The notes beneath the pieces are model-generated. The model was not told the origin of the DNA. It saw only the letters and a list, made by a program, of their open reading frames with translations, and made no database searches. The translations under genes and the position numbers were made by a program. Below are positions 34,324 to 41,921 of a DNA stretch of 45,487 bases, piece by piece (within the stretch, counting starts at the first letter, position 1; each line of letters opens with the position of its first letter). The DNA comes from Pseudonocardiales bacterium (GTDB taxonomy: Bacteria; Actinomycetota; Actinomycetes; Mycobacteriales; Jatrophihabitantaceae). Location: contig JAVEEN010000152.1 of assembly GCA_030840445.1 (NCBI GenBank), positions 1-45,487 on the forward strand. Reading direction: 5' to 3'.

Positions 34324-35411
34324 CGGCCGTACCCGAAACCCGATTCGACCTACCCGACGAGCTGACTGCCACCGAGCCCGCCGAACATCGCGGGCTGGCC
34401 CGTGACGGCGTCCGCCTCCTGGTCGCCGGATCGAGCGGTATCACACACTCCACTTTCAGCCGTCTCGACGAATACCTCGTGCCCGGTGATCTCGTGGTCG
34501 TCAACACCTCGCAGACCATTGCGGCCGAGATCGACGGCGTCCGCAGCGACGGCTGGCCGACCGTCCTGCACATCGCAACCGAGCTGGACGACGGGAGCTG
34601 GGTTGTCGAGTTGCGGACGGCACCGCACGCCGTCAAGCCGATCCTCGACGGCCGGGCAGGTGAGGTGATCCGCCTTTCGCATGCGGTGCGGATGCGATTA
34701 CTCGAACCCTATCCGGCCCCGGGCGGTTCGCCCACCGGCCGGGGCAGCCGGCTGTGGCGGGTGCAGGTGATCAGCTCACGACCGATGTCGGCGCACCTGT
34801 CGCGACACGGCCGTCCGATCAGCTACGGCTACCTCAGCCGGCAATGGCCGCTCTCGGACTACCAGACAATCTTCGGAAAGGATCCGGGCAGCGCGGAGAT
34901 GCCCAGCGCGGGCCGTCCCTTCAGTCCCGAACTTGTGCTCAGGCTGCTTACCGCCGGGATCACGATCGCCCCGATCACCTTGCACACCGGGGTGTCCTCC
35001 CAAGTTGCCGGCGAGCCGCCGCAGGCCGAGCGGTTCACGGTCCCGGTCGTCACGGCCCGGCTGGTCAATTCAGCCACGCGGGTGGGCTCGCGCGTCGTCG
35101 CGGTGGGTACGACAGTCACCCGCGCGCTCGAATCCGCGGTGACCGGGGACGGCTCGGTGCAGGCGAGCCAGGGCTGGACGGATCTGGTGCTGGGGCCGCA
35201 GCATCCGGTGCAGGTGGTGACCGGCTTGATCACCGGTCTGCACAATCCCGACGCATCTCACCTGCTGCTGGTGGAGTCGGTGGCCGGGGCAGAGGTGGCG
35301 CAGCGAGCGTACGACGCGGCGGTGGCCGAGCGTTATCTGTGGCACGAGTTCGGCGACAGCTGCCTGCTACTCCCCCGCCGGGTGTCCGCGCAAGGCAGCA
35401 CCGGAGGATGA
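34320..35411 (+). CDS. QueA-family S-adenosylmethionine ribosyltransferase-isomerase-like protein
   Basis: This 363-aa protein carries the QueA landmarks: FDLPDELTATEPAEHRG at the N-terminus, YLVPGDLVVVNTSQTI near residue 55, ISYGYLSRQWPLSDYQTIFGKDPGSAEMPSAGRPFSP near 165-200, ITLHTGVSS and AVGTTVTRALES. QueA transfers a ribosyl group from SAM to preQ1 in tRNA, the penultimate step of queuosine synthesis. No other queuosine gene (tgt, queC-F, queG) is in the window, and some motifs are altered (NTSQTI for the usual NDTRVI), so the substrate may differ. It is coupled by ATGA to the SDR, behind the SoxR-type promoter. Confidence 0.85.
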   Translation: MTAVPETRFDLPDELTATEPAEHRGLARDGVRLLVAGSSGITHSTFSRLDEYLVPGDLVVVNTSQTIAAEIDGVRSDGWPTVLHIATELDDGSWVVELRTAPHAVKPILDGRAGEVIRLSHAVRMRLLEPYPAPGGSPTGRGSRLWRVQVISSRPMSAHLSRHGRPISYGYLSRQWPLSDYQTIFGKDPGSAEMPSAGRPFSPELVLRLLTAGITIAPITLHTGVSSQVAGEPPQAERFTVPVVTARLVNSATRVGSRVVAVGTTVTRALESAVTGDGSVQASQGWTDLVLGPQHPVQVVTGLITGLHNPDASHLLLVESVAGAEVAQRAYDAAVAERYLWHEFGDSCLLLPRRVSAQGSTGG

Positions 35412-35421
35412 ATACTGTCGT

Positions 35422-36207
35422 TCAAACGCAGCTGACCTCGATGCCGATCTCGGTGAGTTCCTTGACCAGGCCTGGGTCGGCATCGGAATCGGTGATGAGG
35501 ATATCCACCTCCGAAGGCCCCCTGATCTGGGCGAAAGCCGACCGGCCCAACTTTGTGGAGTCGGCGACGACGATCACCCGCAGTGCCCGGGCGGCTATTC
35601 TCGCGTTGATCTCCGCCTCCTCCTCGTTGTGGGCACATGCTCCCCTCGTCACATCGAAGGCGTCGACCCCGAGGATTGCGAAGTCCAGAGTCAACTGATT
35701 GAGCACCGGAACGGCCAGCGAACCGACCAATTCGTAGGACTGCGACCGAGGTACGCCGCCCAGCACGACGATCTTGACGTGGCTGCGCACCGCCAGCTCA
35801 TTGGCGATGTTGAGGGCGTTGGTGACAACCGTGATCGACACCGCACTGTCCTCGGAATGCAGATCGGCACGGGTAGCCAAGGCCCTGCCAACCTCGGTTG
35901 TGGTGGTTCCACCGTTGAGGCCCACCACCGATCCGATCGGGATCAGTTTGGCCGCCGCCTGCGCGATCCGGATCTTCTGCTCGGCGTGCCGGGCCGTCTT
36001 GTACCGCAGCGGCAGGTCATAGACCGTCGAGTTGGCCACCGCGCCGCCGTGCGTCCGGTGCAGCAGCCGTTCATCGGCCAGGCCGTCGAGATCGCGCCGA
36101 ACGGTCGCCGGAGACACCTGCAGGGTCAGAGCCGCATCCTCGACACTCAGATGCCCCTCGGCGGCCAGCAGTTCGAGTAGTCGATTGAGTCGCTCGTACT
36201 TCGACAC
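35422..36207 (-). CDS. DeoR family transcriptional regulator
   Basis: This 261-aa repressor-type regulator of sugar genes has an N-terminal helix-turn-helix (YERLNRLLELLAAEGHLSVEDAALTLQVSPATVRRDLDGLA) with the family-typical HRTHGGAV strand after it. The C-terminal sugar-phosphate-sensing domain has GLNGGTTTTEVGRAL, VLGGVPR and DFAILGVDAFDVTRGACAHNEEEAEINARI. The ligand is probably a phosphorylated amino sugar made by the divergent kinase. It lies 27 nt after the MalG-type gene, as last gene of the sugar importer operon, and converges on the QueA-like gene with 10 nt between stops. It probably acts at the 39443-39740 divergent region. Confidence 0.92.
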   Translation of the reverse strand: MSKYERLNRLLELLAAEGHLSVEDAALTLQVSPATVRRDLDGLADERLLHRTHGGAVANSTVYDLPLRYKTARHAEQKIRIAQAAAKLIPIGSVVGLNGGTTTTEVGRALATRADLHSEDSAVSITVVTNALNIANELAVRSHVKIVVLGGVPRSQSYELVGSLAVPVLNQLTLDFAILGVDAFDVTRGACAHNEEEAEINARIAARALRVIVVADSTKLGRSAFAQIRGPSEVDILITDSDADPGLVKELTEIGIEVSCV

Positions 36208-36234
36208 CCAGGTGCTCCGTTGCTCGCCGGACTC

Positions 36235-37131
36235 TTACTTGACCGAACCCGCCGTCAGACCTCCGACGAGGTGCTTTTCGATGGTGGCGAACAGGATAAC
36301 GACCGGCACGATCGCGATGAGGGACGCTGCGAACAACTGGTCCCAGTGTTGTTGGTAGCCGGTGACATAGGAACTGATGCCGACGGTCAAGGGCTTCTTG
36401 TTGTCGTCCTGCATCAACGTCAACGCCACCACGTACTCGTTCCAGGCCGCGATAAAGGTGAAGACCACAGCCGTGACCAGACCGGGCAAGGTCAGGGGCA
36501 GCATGATCCGCGCCAGGGTGCCGAAACGTCCGCAACCATCGAGATTCGCCGCTTCCTCGATCTCCTGGGGGATCGAGGAGAAGAAGCCGTGCAGGATCCA
36601 GATCGCAAAAGCAAGGTTGAAGGCGGCATTGGTCAGGATGATGGCCAGATAGGTGTTGACCAGGTTGGCATCGAAGAACTCCCGGTAGATACCGACCACC
36701 AGGGAGGTGGGCGAGAACATCTGGGTGATCAACACCAGGAGCAGGAAGGCCGTCCGTCCCGGGAACCGGAACCGGGCGGTGAAGTACGCCGCCGGCACTG
36801 ACACCACGAGCACGATCAGGGTCGAGGCCGCGGCCACGATTAGGGACGTCTTGAGCCAGTTGAGGAAACGGGTGTCGGACAGGACCTCGGAGAAGGTGCT
36901 GAAATGCCACTGCCGAGGCAGATAGCTCGCCGGCGTCGTCGTCACATCCGAACTGGTCCGCAACGCATCGATCAGCATGACGAGAAACGGCGAGAGGAAC
37001 ACCAGCGCGACGGCCAGACCGATCAAAGGCAGGACGAACGTCCGCGCACGGCGCCAACCCTTGGGCCGGCGTACCAGAACAGCCTCCGTCGATGTCCGAA
37101 TCCTGGGACCAGCAGGGCTTACCACGCTCAT
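36235..37131 (-). CDS. Sugar ABC transporter permease (MalG-like)
   Basis: This 298-aa inner-membrane subunit has six predicted helices. The EAA coupling loop is EEAANLDGCGRFGTLARIMLPLTLPG; the downstream AAWNEYVVALTLM segment and C-terminal HLVGGLTAGSVK are classic MalG features. I chose the ATG at 37129-37131 because it overlaps the MalF-type stop (ATGA); the frame is open seven codons upstream. No ATPase gene is present in the operon, so the importer probably shares a general sugar ATPase (MsiK-type) encoded elsewhere, as in streptomycetes. Confidence 0.93.
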   Translation of the reverse strand: MSVVSPAGPRIRTSTEAVLVRRPKGWRRARTFVLPLIGLAVALVFLSPFLVMLIDALRTSSDVTTTPASYLPRQWHFSTFSEVLSDTRFLNWLKTSLIVAAASTLIVLVVSVPAAYFTARFRFPGRTAFLLLVLITQMFSPTSLVVGIYREFFDANLVNTYLAIILTNAAFNLAFAIWILHGFFSSIPQEIEEAANLDGCGRFGTLARIMLPLTLPGLVTAVVFTFIAAWNEYVVALTLMQDDNKKPLTVGISSYVTGYQQHWDQLFAASLIAIVPVVILFATIEKHLVGGLTAGSVK

Positions 37132-38168
37132 CGGTTCTCGCTCTCCTGCCATTTGACCAGCCGCAGGTAGACCAGCACCACGACGAGGATCAGGGCAACA
37201 TTGAAGATCCCCGCCGCGGCGGACATACCGACGTCCTTGTCCGCGCTCTTGAACGCGAGCTTGTACATGAACGTGATGGACGTGTCATGGGTGTACCCGG
37301 GATTGCGATCGTTCAGGGTGTACACGATCGGGAACGAGTTGAACACGTAGATGATGTTCAGCACGCTGGCTACCAGCATGGCCGGCCGGAGCAGCGGCAG
37401 GGTCACCTGCCAGTAAACCTGCCAGGGGCGCGCGCCGTCGATCCTGGCCGCTTCGTAGACGTCCGTCGGTATCGCGTTCAACCCGGCCAGAAACACATAA
37501 GCGGTGAACGGGATGGACACGAAGACCCCGACGGCCACCATCGAGATCATCGTCCAGCGATCGTCTCCGAGAAAGTCGACCGGCTTGGAGATCAGATGCA
37601 AGGACAGCAGCAGGTGGTTGAGGATTCCGTAGTTGTAGTCATAAATCAGGGTGAACAGACGTGCCGTGATCACCAGGGACGCAGCCCAGGGCACGATGAT
37701 GGCCCAGCGGACCACCTTGCGGCCGAAGAAGTCCTTGGACAGGAACTGCGCGAGAGCCAGGCTGATGAGAATCGTCAATGCCACGACGGCGACGACCCAC
37801 ACGGCGGTGTTCTTCAGAACGGTGTTCAGCGCCGGGTGCTCGAGCACCTTGGAGTAGTTGCGTCCGCCAGCCGAGCCCAACCGCAGACCGGTGATCGAGT
37901 AGTGGCTCACCGATGCTCGCACGAGTTCGATGGCCGGGTAGATCACCACACCGGCAATCAGCAGCAGTGCCGGTCCGAGCCACAACAACGCCACCCACCA
38001 CGGGGCTCGGCCGCGTTCGCGGCCGCGGTTTCGACGCCGGCCGACGGCGCGGACACCGGCGGCTGGTCCCCCCGGCAGCGCCGGACCGGACGTCGAGCCA
38101 GGACCGGACCCGCTCGCTGCGTCCGGCGAACCGGACGCAGCAACCGAGTCGGCGATCTGATCAGCCAC
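37128..38168 (-). CDS. Sugar ABC transporter permease (MalF-like)
   Basis: This 346-aa permease has a Pro/Gly/Ser/Arg-rich cytoplasmic N-terminus of about 50 residues, then six predicted helices. The EAA loop is YEAARIDGARPWQVYWQVTLPLLRPAM. The second external loop (YSITGLRLGSAGGRNYSKVLEHPALNTVLKNT) is the long, partly soluble loop typical of MalF-type subunits. It begins 2 nt after the binding-protein stop and overlaps the MalG-type gene. With the neighbours it forms a CUT1-class importer for oligo- or amino sugars. Confidence 0.93.
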   Translation of the reverse strand: MADQIADSVAASGSPDAASGSGPGSTSGPALPGGPAAGVRAVGRRRNRGRERGRAPWWVALLWLGPALLLIAGVVIYPAIELVRASVSHYSITGLRLGSAGGRNYSKVLEHPALNTVLKNTAVWVVAVVALTILISLALAQFLSKDFFGRKVVRWAIIVPWAASLVITARLFTLIYDYNYGILNHLLLSLHLISKPVDFLGDDRWTMISMVAVGVFVSIPFTAYVFLAGLNAIPTDVYEAARIDGARPWQVYWQVTLPLLRPAMLVASVLNIIYVFNSFPIVYTLNDRNPGYTHDTSITFMYKLAFKSADKDVGMSAAAGIFNVALILVVVLVYLRLVKWQESENR

Positions 38169-38170
38169 AG

Positions 38171-39442
38171 CTAGCTGCCCGCCTCGGCATTCCTCTGCAG
38201 CGAATCGAGCACCTTCTTCGGATCACCGCTTGGTGAGACAGCCGTTCCGATGTTCTGCTGAACATCCAGTTTCACCTTGTCCCAGGTGGGATCGTCGGTT
38301 GGCGTCAAGTGCACGTTGGGCAGCGTATCCAGATAGACCTTGAGGCCGGCGTTCGAGCTGAACTGCTGCAAGCCCGACTTCGTGACCGGCAGGAAACCCT
38401 CGGCCTTGATGAAGGTGTTGACCTCGTCCGGGGAGTAGTACAGGTCATAGAAAGCCTTGACGGCATCCTGATTGCCATTCTTCTTGAAGGCCATTAGGTA
38501 ATCGGTCACCCCGTAGGTCTGCGGGGCGCTGCCGTCCTTGGTCGGCATCGGGGCGACGCCATAATTGATCTTCTTGTCCTTGTCCAGGGTGGCGGCCAGC
38601 GGCGAGAAGCCGACGACCATACCGGCCTTGCCCGAGGCGAACAGCGGGAAGGCGCCGTCAGTGCGGTTGGTCTTACCCGGGTTGTTCTGCGTCACCTTGT
38701 CGTCCACCGCTAGCTTCTTCAGGAAGGAAAGGGTTTCGACGTTGTTGTCGGAGTTGATCGTCCACTTGCCGTTGGCCTTCCAGTCACCACCGTTGTTCAC
38801 CAGCCAGATACCGAACTCGGCCTGGGCTTCCTCCGGCCCCAACGGCTCGGCATAACCGACCGTCCCGTTGCCCAGCGCGGTGAGCTTCTTCGCATCGGCC
38901 TCGAACTCGTCCCAGGTCTTCGGCGCAGCGGCGATACCCGCTTTGGTGAACAGGTCCTTGTTGTAGAACAACGCCCTCGCCGAGGAGAGGTCCGGCATGC
39001 CGTACATCTTGCCCTGATACGTACCGCTCTTGACGAAAGCCGGTAGCAGGTCGGACTTGACCGAGCCCGATAGCACGTCATCAGCGCTGTAGAGCAGGTT
39101 GTCCTTGGCGTAACTGGCATAGACATTGAGGTTCAGGATGTCGGGCGCGCTGTTGTTCTGCACCATGGTGCTGCTGGTCTGATCGATGTCGTTCCAACTC
39201 ACCACCTGCACGTCGAGGGTGACGCCGGTCTTTGCCTTGTACTTGGTGGCGAAGTCGTTCCAGAACTTGGCGGTGTTGTCCTTCGAGTATTCCGCAGCGA
39301 CCAGCTTGATCGACTTGACACTGCCACTGCCGCTTCCGCTCTTGCTAGCACTGTCCTTGCTGCCACTGCCCCCGGCACATGCAGACAGCGCAACGACTGC
39401 CGCAGCCACGACCGCAAGCATTGCGGTTCTTCTGGTTGCCAT
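38171..39442 (-). CDS. Sugar ABC transporter substrate-binding lipoprotein (SBP family 1)
   Basis: This 423-aa exported lipoprotein has an N-terminal signal with lipobox LSAC (Cys22) and a Gly/Ser/Lys linker. The mature part is the CUT1 binding fold, with NDIDQTSSTMVQNNSAPDILNLNV near residue 85 and the ligand-lobe segments GKMYGMPDLSSARALFYNKDLFTKAGI and GKAGMVVGFSPLAA. It is the first gene of the operon with two permeases and the DeoR regulator. The divergent kinase and NagA genes make N-acetylglucosamine or chitooligosaccharides the likely ligand, but the binding pocket cannot be read from sequence alone. Confidence 0.92.
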   Translation of the reverse strand: MATRRTAMLAVVAAAVVALSACAGGSGSKDSASKSGSGSGSVKSIKLVAAEYSKDNTAKFWNDFATKYKAKTGVTLDVQVVSWNDIDQTSSTMVQNNSAPDILNLNVYASYAKDNLLYSADDVLSGSVKSDLLPAFVKSGTYQGKMYGMPDLSSARALFYNKDLFTKAGIAAAPKTWDEFEADAKKLTALGNGTVGYAEPLGPEEAQAEFGIWLVNNGGDWKANGKWTINSDNNVETLSFLKKLAVDDKVTQNNPGKTNRTDGAFPLFASGKAGMVVGFSPLAATLDKDKKINYGVAPMPTKDGSAPQTYGVTDYLMAFKKNGNQDAVKAFYDLYYSPDEVNTFIKAEGFLPVTKSGLQQFSSNAGLKVYLDTLPNVHLTPTDDPTWDKVKLDVQQNIGTAVSPSGDPKKVLDSLQRNAEAGS

Positions 39443-39511
39443 TGTTTCCTCCCGGTAACTCGGCTCGATCGCCGCTTCGACGAGTCTGCGCCGTCAGCGC
39501 TCTCCTGGCAA

Positions 39512-39523
39512 TGGTTTAGACCA
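39512..39523. promoter_or_regulatory. DasR-like operator (dre) 1
   Basis: TGGTTTAGACCA is a one-mismatch-pair version of the palindromic core TGGTCTAGACCA bound by the GntR-family regulator DasR, the GlcNAc-6-phosphate-responsive controller of streptomycetes. It lies 70-81 nt upstream of the binding-protein start. The second box is its exact reverse complement. No dasR gene is in the window. Confidence 0.75.
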
Positions 39524-39537
39524 ATGTTCCTTGCTTT

Positions 39538-39549
39538 TGGTCTAAACCA
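39538..39549. promoter_or_regulatory. DasR-like operator (dre) 2
   Basis: TGGTCTAAACCA is the exact reverse complement of the box at 39512, with centres 26 bp apart. The matched segment extends to TTGGTCTAAACCA when flanks are included. Two boxes on one divergent region would let one dimeric repressor control both operons, perhaps cooperatively. Confidence 0.75.
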
Positions 39550-39674
39550 CTCGCACACTAGGGTCAGCCCCGAGGGGTCAGCCTGAGTTGGAAAGGTCTC
39601 TGCTGAACTGTGCTAGCTTTCGGGCGTTTTTGCAAGAAACTAGCGACATGTAATCAGAAAGATACAAGGTGACG

Positions 39675-39716
39675 ATGCTTCACACCGGCGAACACCCGCA
39701 CGCCGGTGCTCTGTGA
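39675..39716 (+). promoter_or_regulatory. Candidate 13-aa leader peptide with hairpin upstream of the ROK kinase
   Basis: An ATG with an AAGG box five bases upstream opens a 13-codon frame (MLHTGEHPHAGAL) that ends 24 nt before the kinase start. Inside it CACCGGCG (39683-39690) and CGCCGGTG (39701-39708) pair perfectly over a 10-nt loop. A ribosome on the leader would melt this hairpin. Three of 13 codons are His. No U-tract follows, so a translational rather than transcriptional effect is more likely. Untested. Confidence 0.4.
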
Positions 39717-39740
39717 ACGGAAGGACCACGGCACCATGCG

Positions 39741-40676
39741 ATGGTGAGGACAAACCGAGCCGTCCTGTCCGTTGACATCGGCGGGACGGCGATCAAGGGC
39801 ACCGCTTATGACCGGGACTTCACCGAGCTGGCGCGCTCGAATCGAGCAACGCCGGTCATCGACGGCGTCGAGGCAGTGGTCTCGGAAGTCGAGTCGGTGG
39901 TCAAAGATCTGCGGGCCCAGCTGGACGCGTCTGATGAGCAGACCGAAATCGTCGGCATCGGCGCCATTTGCCCGGGGATAGTCGATGCGGTCGCCGGCAT
40001 CGCTCGGTACTCGGCCAACATCGGCTGGCGCGAACTGCCGCTGCGCCGGCTTCTCAGCGACGCCACCGGGCTCCCCGTGGCGATCGATCACGACGTGCGC
40101 ACTGCGGGATTGGCCGAACTCCGCCTCGGCGCCGCACGGGCGAGCACGGATTCGCTGTACCTGCAGATCGGAACCGGGATCGCCGCTGCGGTGATCGTGG
40201 ACGGCCGCGTGGTGACGGGTTCCGCCGGAATGTCCGGCGAGATCGGTCACCTTCCGGTTATGCCGGATGGTGAACTGTGCGCCTGCGGTCAGCGTGGCTG
40301 TACCGAGGCCTATGCCAGCGCAGCCGCGCTGGCTCGCCGCTACCAAACGATTCAAGGTGCACCGGTCACCGCGGAGGCCGTTCTCGCGCGGGCCGCGGTT
40401 GGCGAGGCGCTCGCCTCGAGCGTCTGGAATGAGGCCGTAACCGCACTCGGTCGCGCCCTGGTGAGCTACACCTTGCTGATGGACCCTGACCTGATCGTGT
40501 TCGGCGGCGGCCTTTCCCTCGCCGGTGACACCCTCCTGCTACCGGTGGCCAAGTCCCTGCAATCCGGCCTGGCATTTCGCCGGCCACCCCGCCTGGTCAT
40601 CGGCATCTTCGGGGCGGACGCCGGCCGGGTCGGGGCCGGCCTGATCGGCTGGGAAGCCGCCGGAGGCGACCGATGA
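39741..40676 (+). CDS. ROK family sugar kinase (probable N-acetylglucosamine or glucose kinase)
   Basis: This 311-aa ATP-dependent kinase has the phosphate-binding motif SVDIGGTAIKG (10-20), the catalytic Asp region in AIDHDVRTAGLAELRLGAA, LQIGTGIAAAVI, the ROK signature GEIGHLPVMPDGELCACGQRGCTEAYAS with zinc-binding His and three Cys residues (CxCGxxGC), and DLIVFGGGLSLAG near the C-terminus. The coupled nagA gene makes GlcNAc the likely substrate, giving GlcNAc-6-phosphate. Start: an ATG at 39741; a nearby out-of-frame ATG at 39735 stops at once. GGAAGG lies 15 or more bases away, so translation may depend on the leader frame upstream. It overlaps nagA by ATGA. Confidence 0.9.
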   Translation: MVRTNRAVLSVDIGGTAIKGTAYDRDFTELARSNRATPVIDGVEAVVSEVESVVKDLRAQLDASDEQTEIVGIGAICPGIVDAVAGIARYSANIGWRELPLRRLLSDATGLPVAIDHDVRTAGLAELRLGAARASTDSLYLQIGTGIAAAVIVDGRVVTGSAGMSGEIGHLPVMPDGELCACGQRGCTEAYASAAALARRYQTIQGAPVTAEAVLARAAVGEALASSVWNEAVTALGRALVSYTLLMDPDLIVFGGGLSLAGDTLLLPVAKSLQSGLAFRRPPRLVIGIFGADAGRVGAGLIGWEAAGGDR

Positions 40677-41860
40677 TCTTGCAAGGCGCAACGCTGGTGT
40701 TGCCCACTGGTGCCGACGAAAGCGGCTGGGTCCGCATCGAGGGTGATCGGATAGTCGAGATCGGTAGTCGGGCGAACGGCCGAATCGGTGCGACCGGCAA
40801 GGCCGACGAGGCCGACGAGGTCGATCCGGCTGCGGACGCTCGATCCGAGCGGGTGAGCCTCACCGGCGGCTGGCTGGTCCCAGGCTTCATCGACATGCAC
40901 TGCCACGGCGGTGACGGTGCCTCCTTCGCGGCAGCCGATCCGGAGCAGCTTGAGCGGGCCGCGAACTTCCACCTGCGCCACGGTACGACGACCGTGCTCG
41001 CATCGTTGGTCACCAACCCGCTGGATTCATTGCTCGCCCAGCTCGACGCCGTGGCAGAGCACAGCCGGTCCGACGGGCCGATTCTCGGTGCCCATCTGGA
41101 GGGCCCATACCTGTCCCACGCGCGGTGCGGCGCGCAGAACCCAGACTTTCTCCTCGAGCCGGATCTGGAGCACTTCGGCCGGCTCGTGCAAGCTGCCGAC
41201 GGCACCTGTCGAATGATGACCCTCGCACCCGAACTGCCCGGCGCGCTGAAACTGATCGACGCCGTCCGGCAGTCAGGAATGATCGCGGCGGTCGGTCACA
41301 CCGATGCCACGTACGAGCAGGCGGTCGAAGCCTTTGAACGCGGTGCAGCCGTGGCGACACACCTCTTCAACGGGATGCGGGGCGTGCATCATCGCGAGCC
41401 AGGTCCCGTGCTGGCAGCGCTGGATTCCGGGGCGGCCTGCGAGGTGATCAACGACGGGGTGCACGTACATCCCGCTGTGCTCAGGCTGGTCGCCGACCGA
41501 GATCCGGGGCAACTGCTGCTGATCACCGACGCCATCGACGCTGCCGGTGTCGGCGATGGCCGCTACCTGCTGGGCGGTCAGTCCGTTCGGGTGCACAACG
41601 GTCAGGCCCGGCTGGACAACGGCTCCCTGGCCGGCAGCGTGCTGACCATGGACCAGGCCTTTCGCCGAGCCGTGCGCGAGACGGGGCTGGCCGTCATCGA
41701 TGCCGTGGCCGCCGCCAGCACCAATCCGGCACGGGTGCTCGGGCTGTCCCAGGACCGCGGGGCGATCCGGGTCGGGCTGCGGGCTGATCTGGTGCACCTC
41801 GACGCAGATTTCCGACCGGTCGCGGTCATGCGCGGCGGCCAATGGATCACCACCGGCTGA
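40673..41860 (+). CDS. nagA: N-acetylglucosamine-6-phosphate deacetylase
   Basis: This 395-aa amidohydrolase-fold metalloenzyme removes acetate from GlcNAc-6-phosphate to give glucosamine-6-phosphate. Metal and substrate residues are HCHGGDG near residue 82, Glu in AHLEGPYLS near 143, His in VGHTDATYEQ, His in ATHLFNGM, INDGVHVHP and the catalytic Asp in LLITDAIDAAG. Residues 45-62 (an Asp/Glu/Ala-rich stretch) are an unusual insertion in the N-terminal beta domain. It overlaps the ROK gene by 4 nt. A glucosamine-6-phosphate deaminase (nagB) would be needed to reach fructose-6-phosphate and is not in the window. Confidence 0.95.
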   Translation: MILQGATLVLPTGADESGWVRIEGDRIVEIGSRANGRIGATGKADEADEVDPAADARSERVSLTGGWLVPGFIDMHCHGGDGASFAAADPEQLERAANFHLRHGTTTVLASLVTNPLDSLLAQLDAVAEHSRSDGPILGAHLEGPYLSHARCGAQNPDFLLEPDLEHFGRLVQAADGTCRMMTLAPELPGALKLIDAVRQSGMIAAVGHTDATYEQAVEAFERGAAVATHLFNGMRGVHHREPGPVLAALDSGAACEVINDGVHVHPAVLRLVADRDPGQLLLITDAIDAAGVGDGRYLLGGQSVRVHNGQARLDNGSLAGSVLTMDQAFRRAVRETGLAVIDAVAAASTNPARVLGLSQDRGAIRVGLRADLVHLDADFRPVAVMRGGQWITTG

Positions 41861-41921
41861 TCCCCTCGACCGGCCGTGAGTGACCGCACCTGCAGCACCG
41901 CGATCGGCTACCGTCGGCGGC

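Larger units (their letters stand above)
39443..39740. promoter_or_regulatory. Divergent control region of the amino-sugar locus
   Basis: This 298-bp region lies between the sugar importer operon (left) and the ROK-nagA operon (right). It holds two DasR-like boxes (39512-39549), a bulged dyad at 39612-39644 (GCTAGCTTTC with GAAACTAGC) that could be a DeoR operator, and a 13-codon leader frame with an internal hairpin (39675-39716). A weak promoter toward ROK may be TTGGAA-N17-TGCTAG ending near 39616. The density of dyads indicates layered control. Confidence 0.65.

Noticed and set aside
36071-37057. Alternative-frame open reading frame over the MalG-type gene
   Set aside because: It overlaps the real permease in another frame and lacks hydrophobic segments or family motifs.
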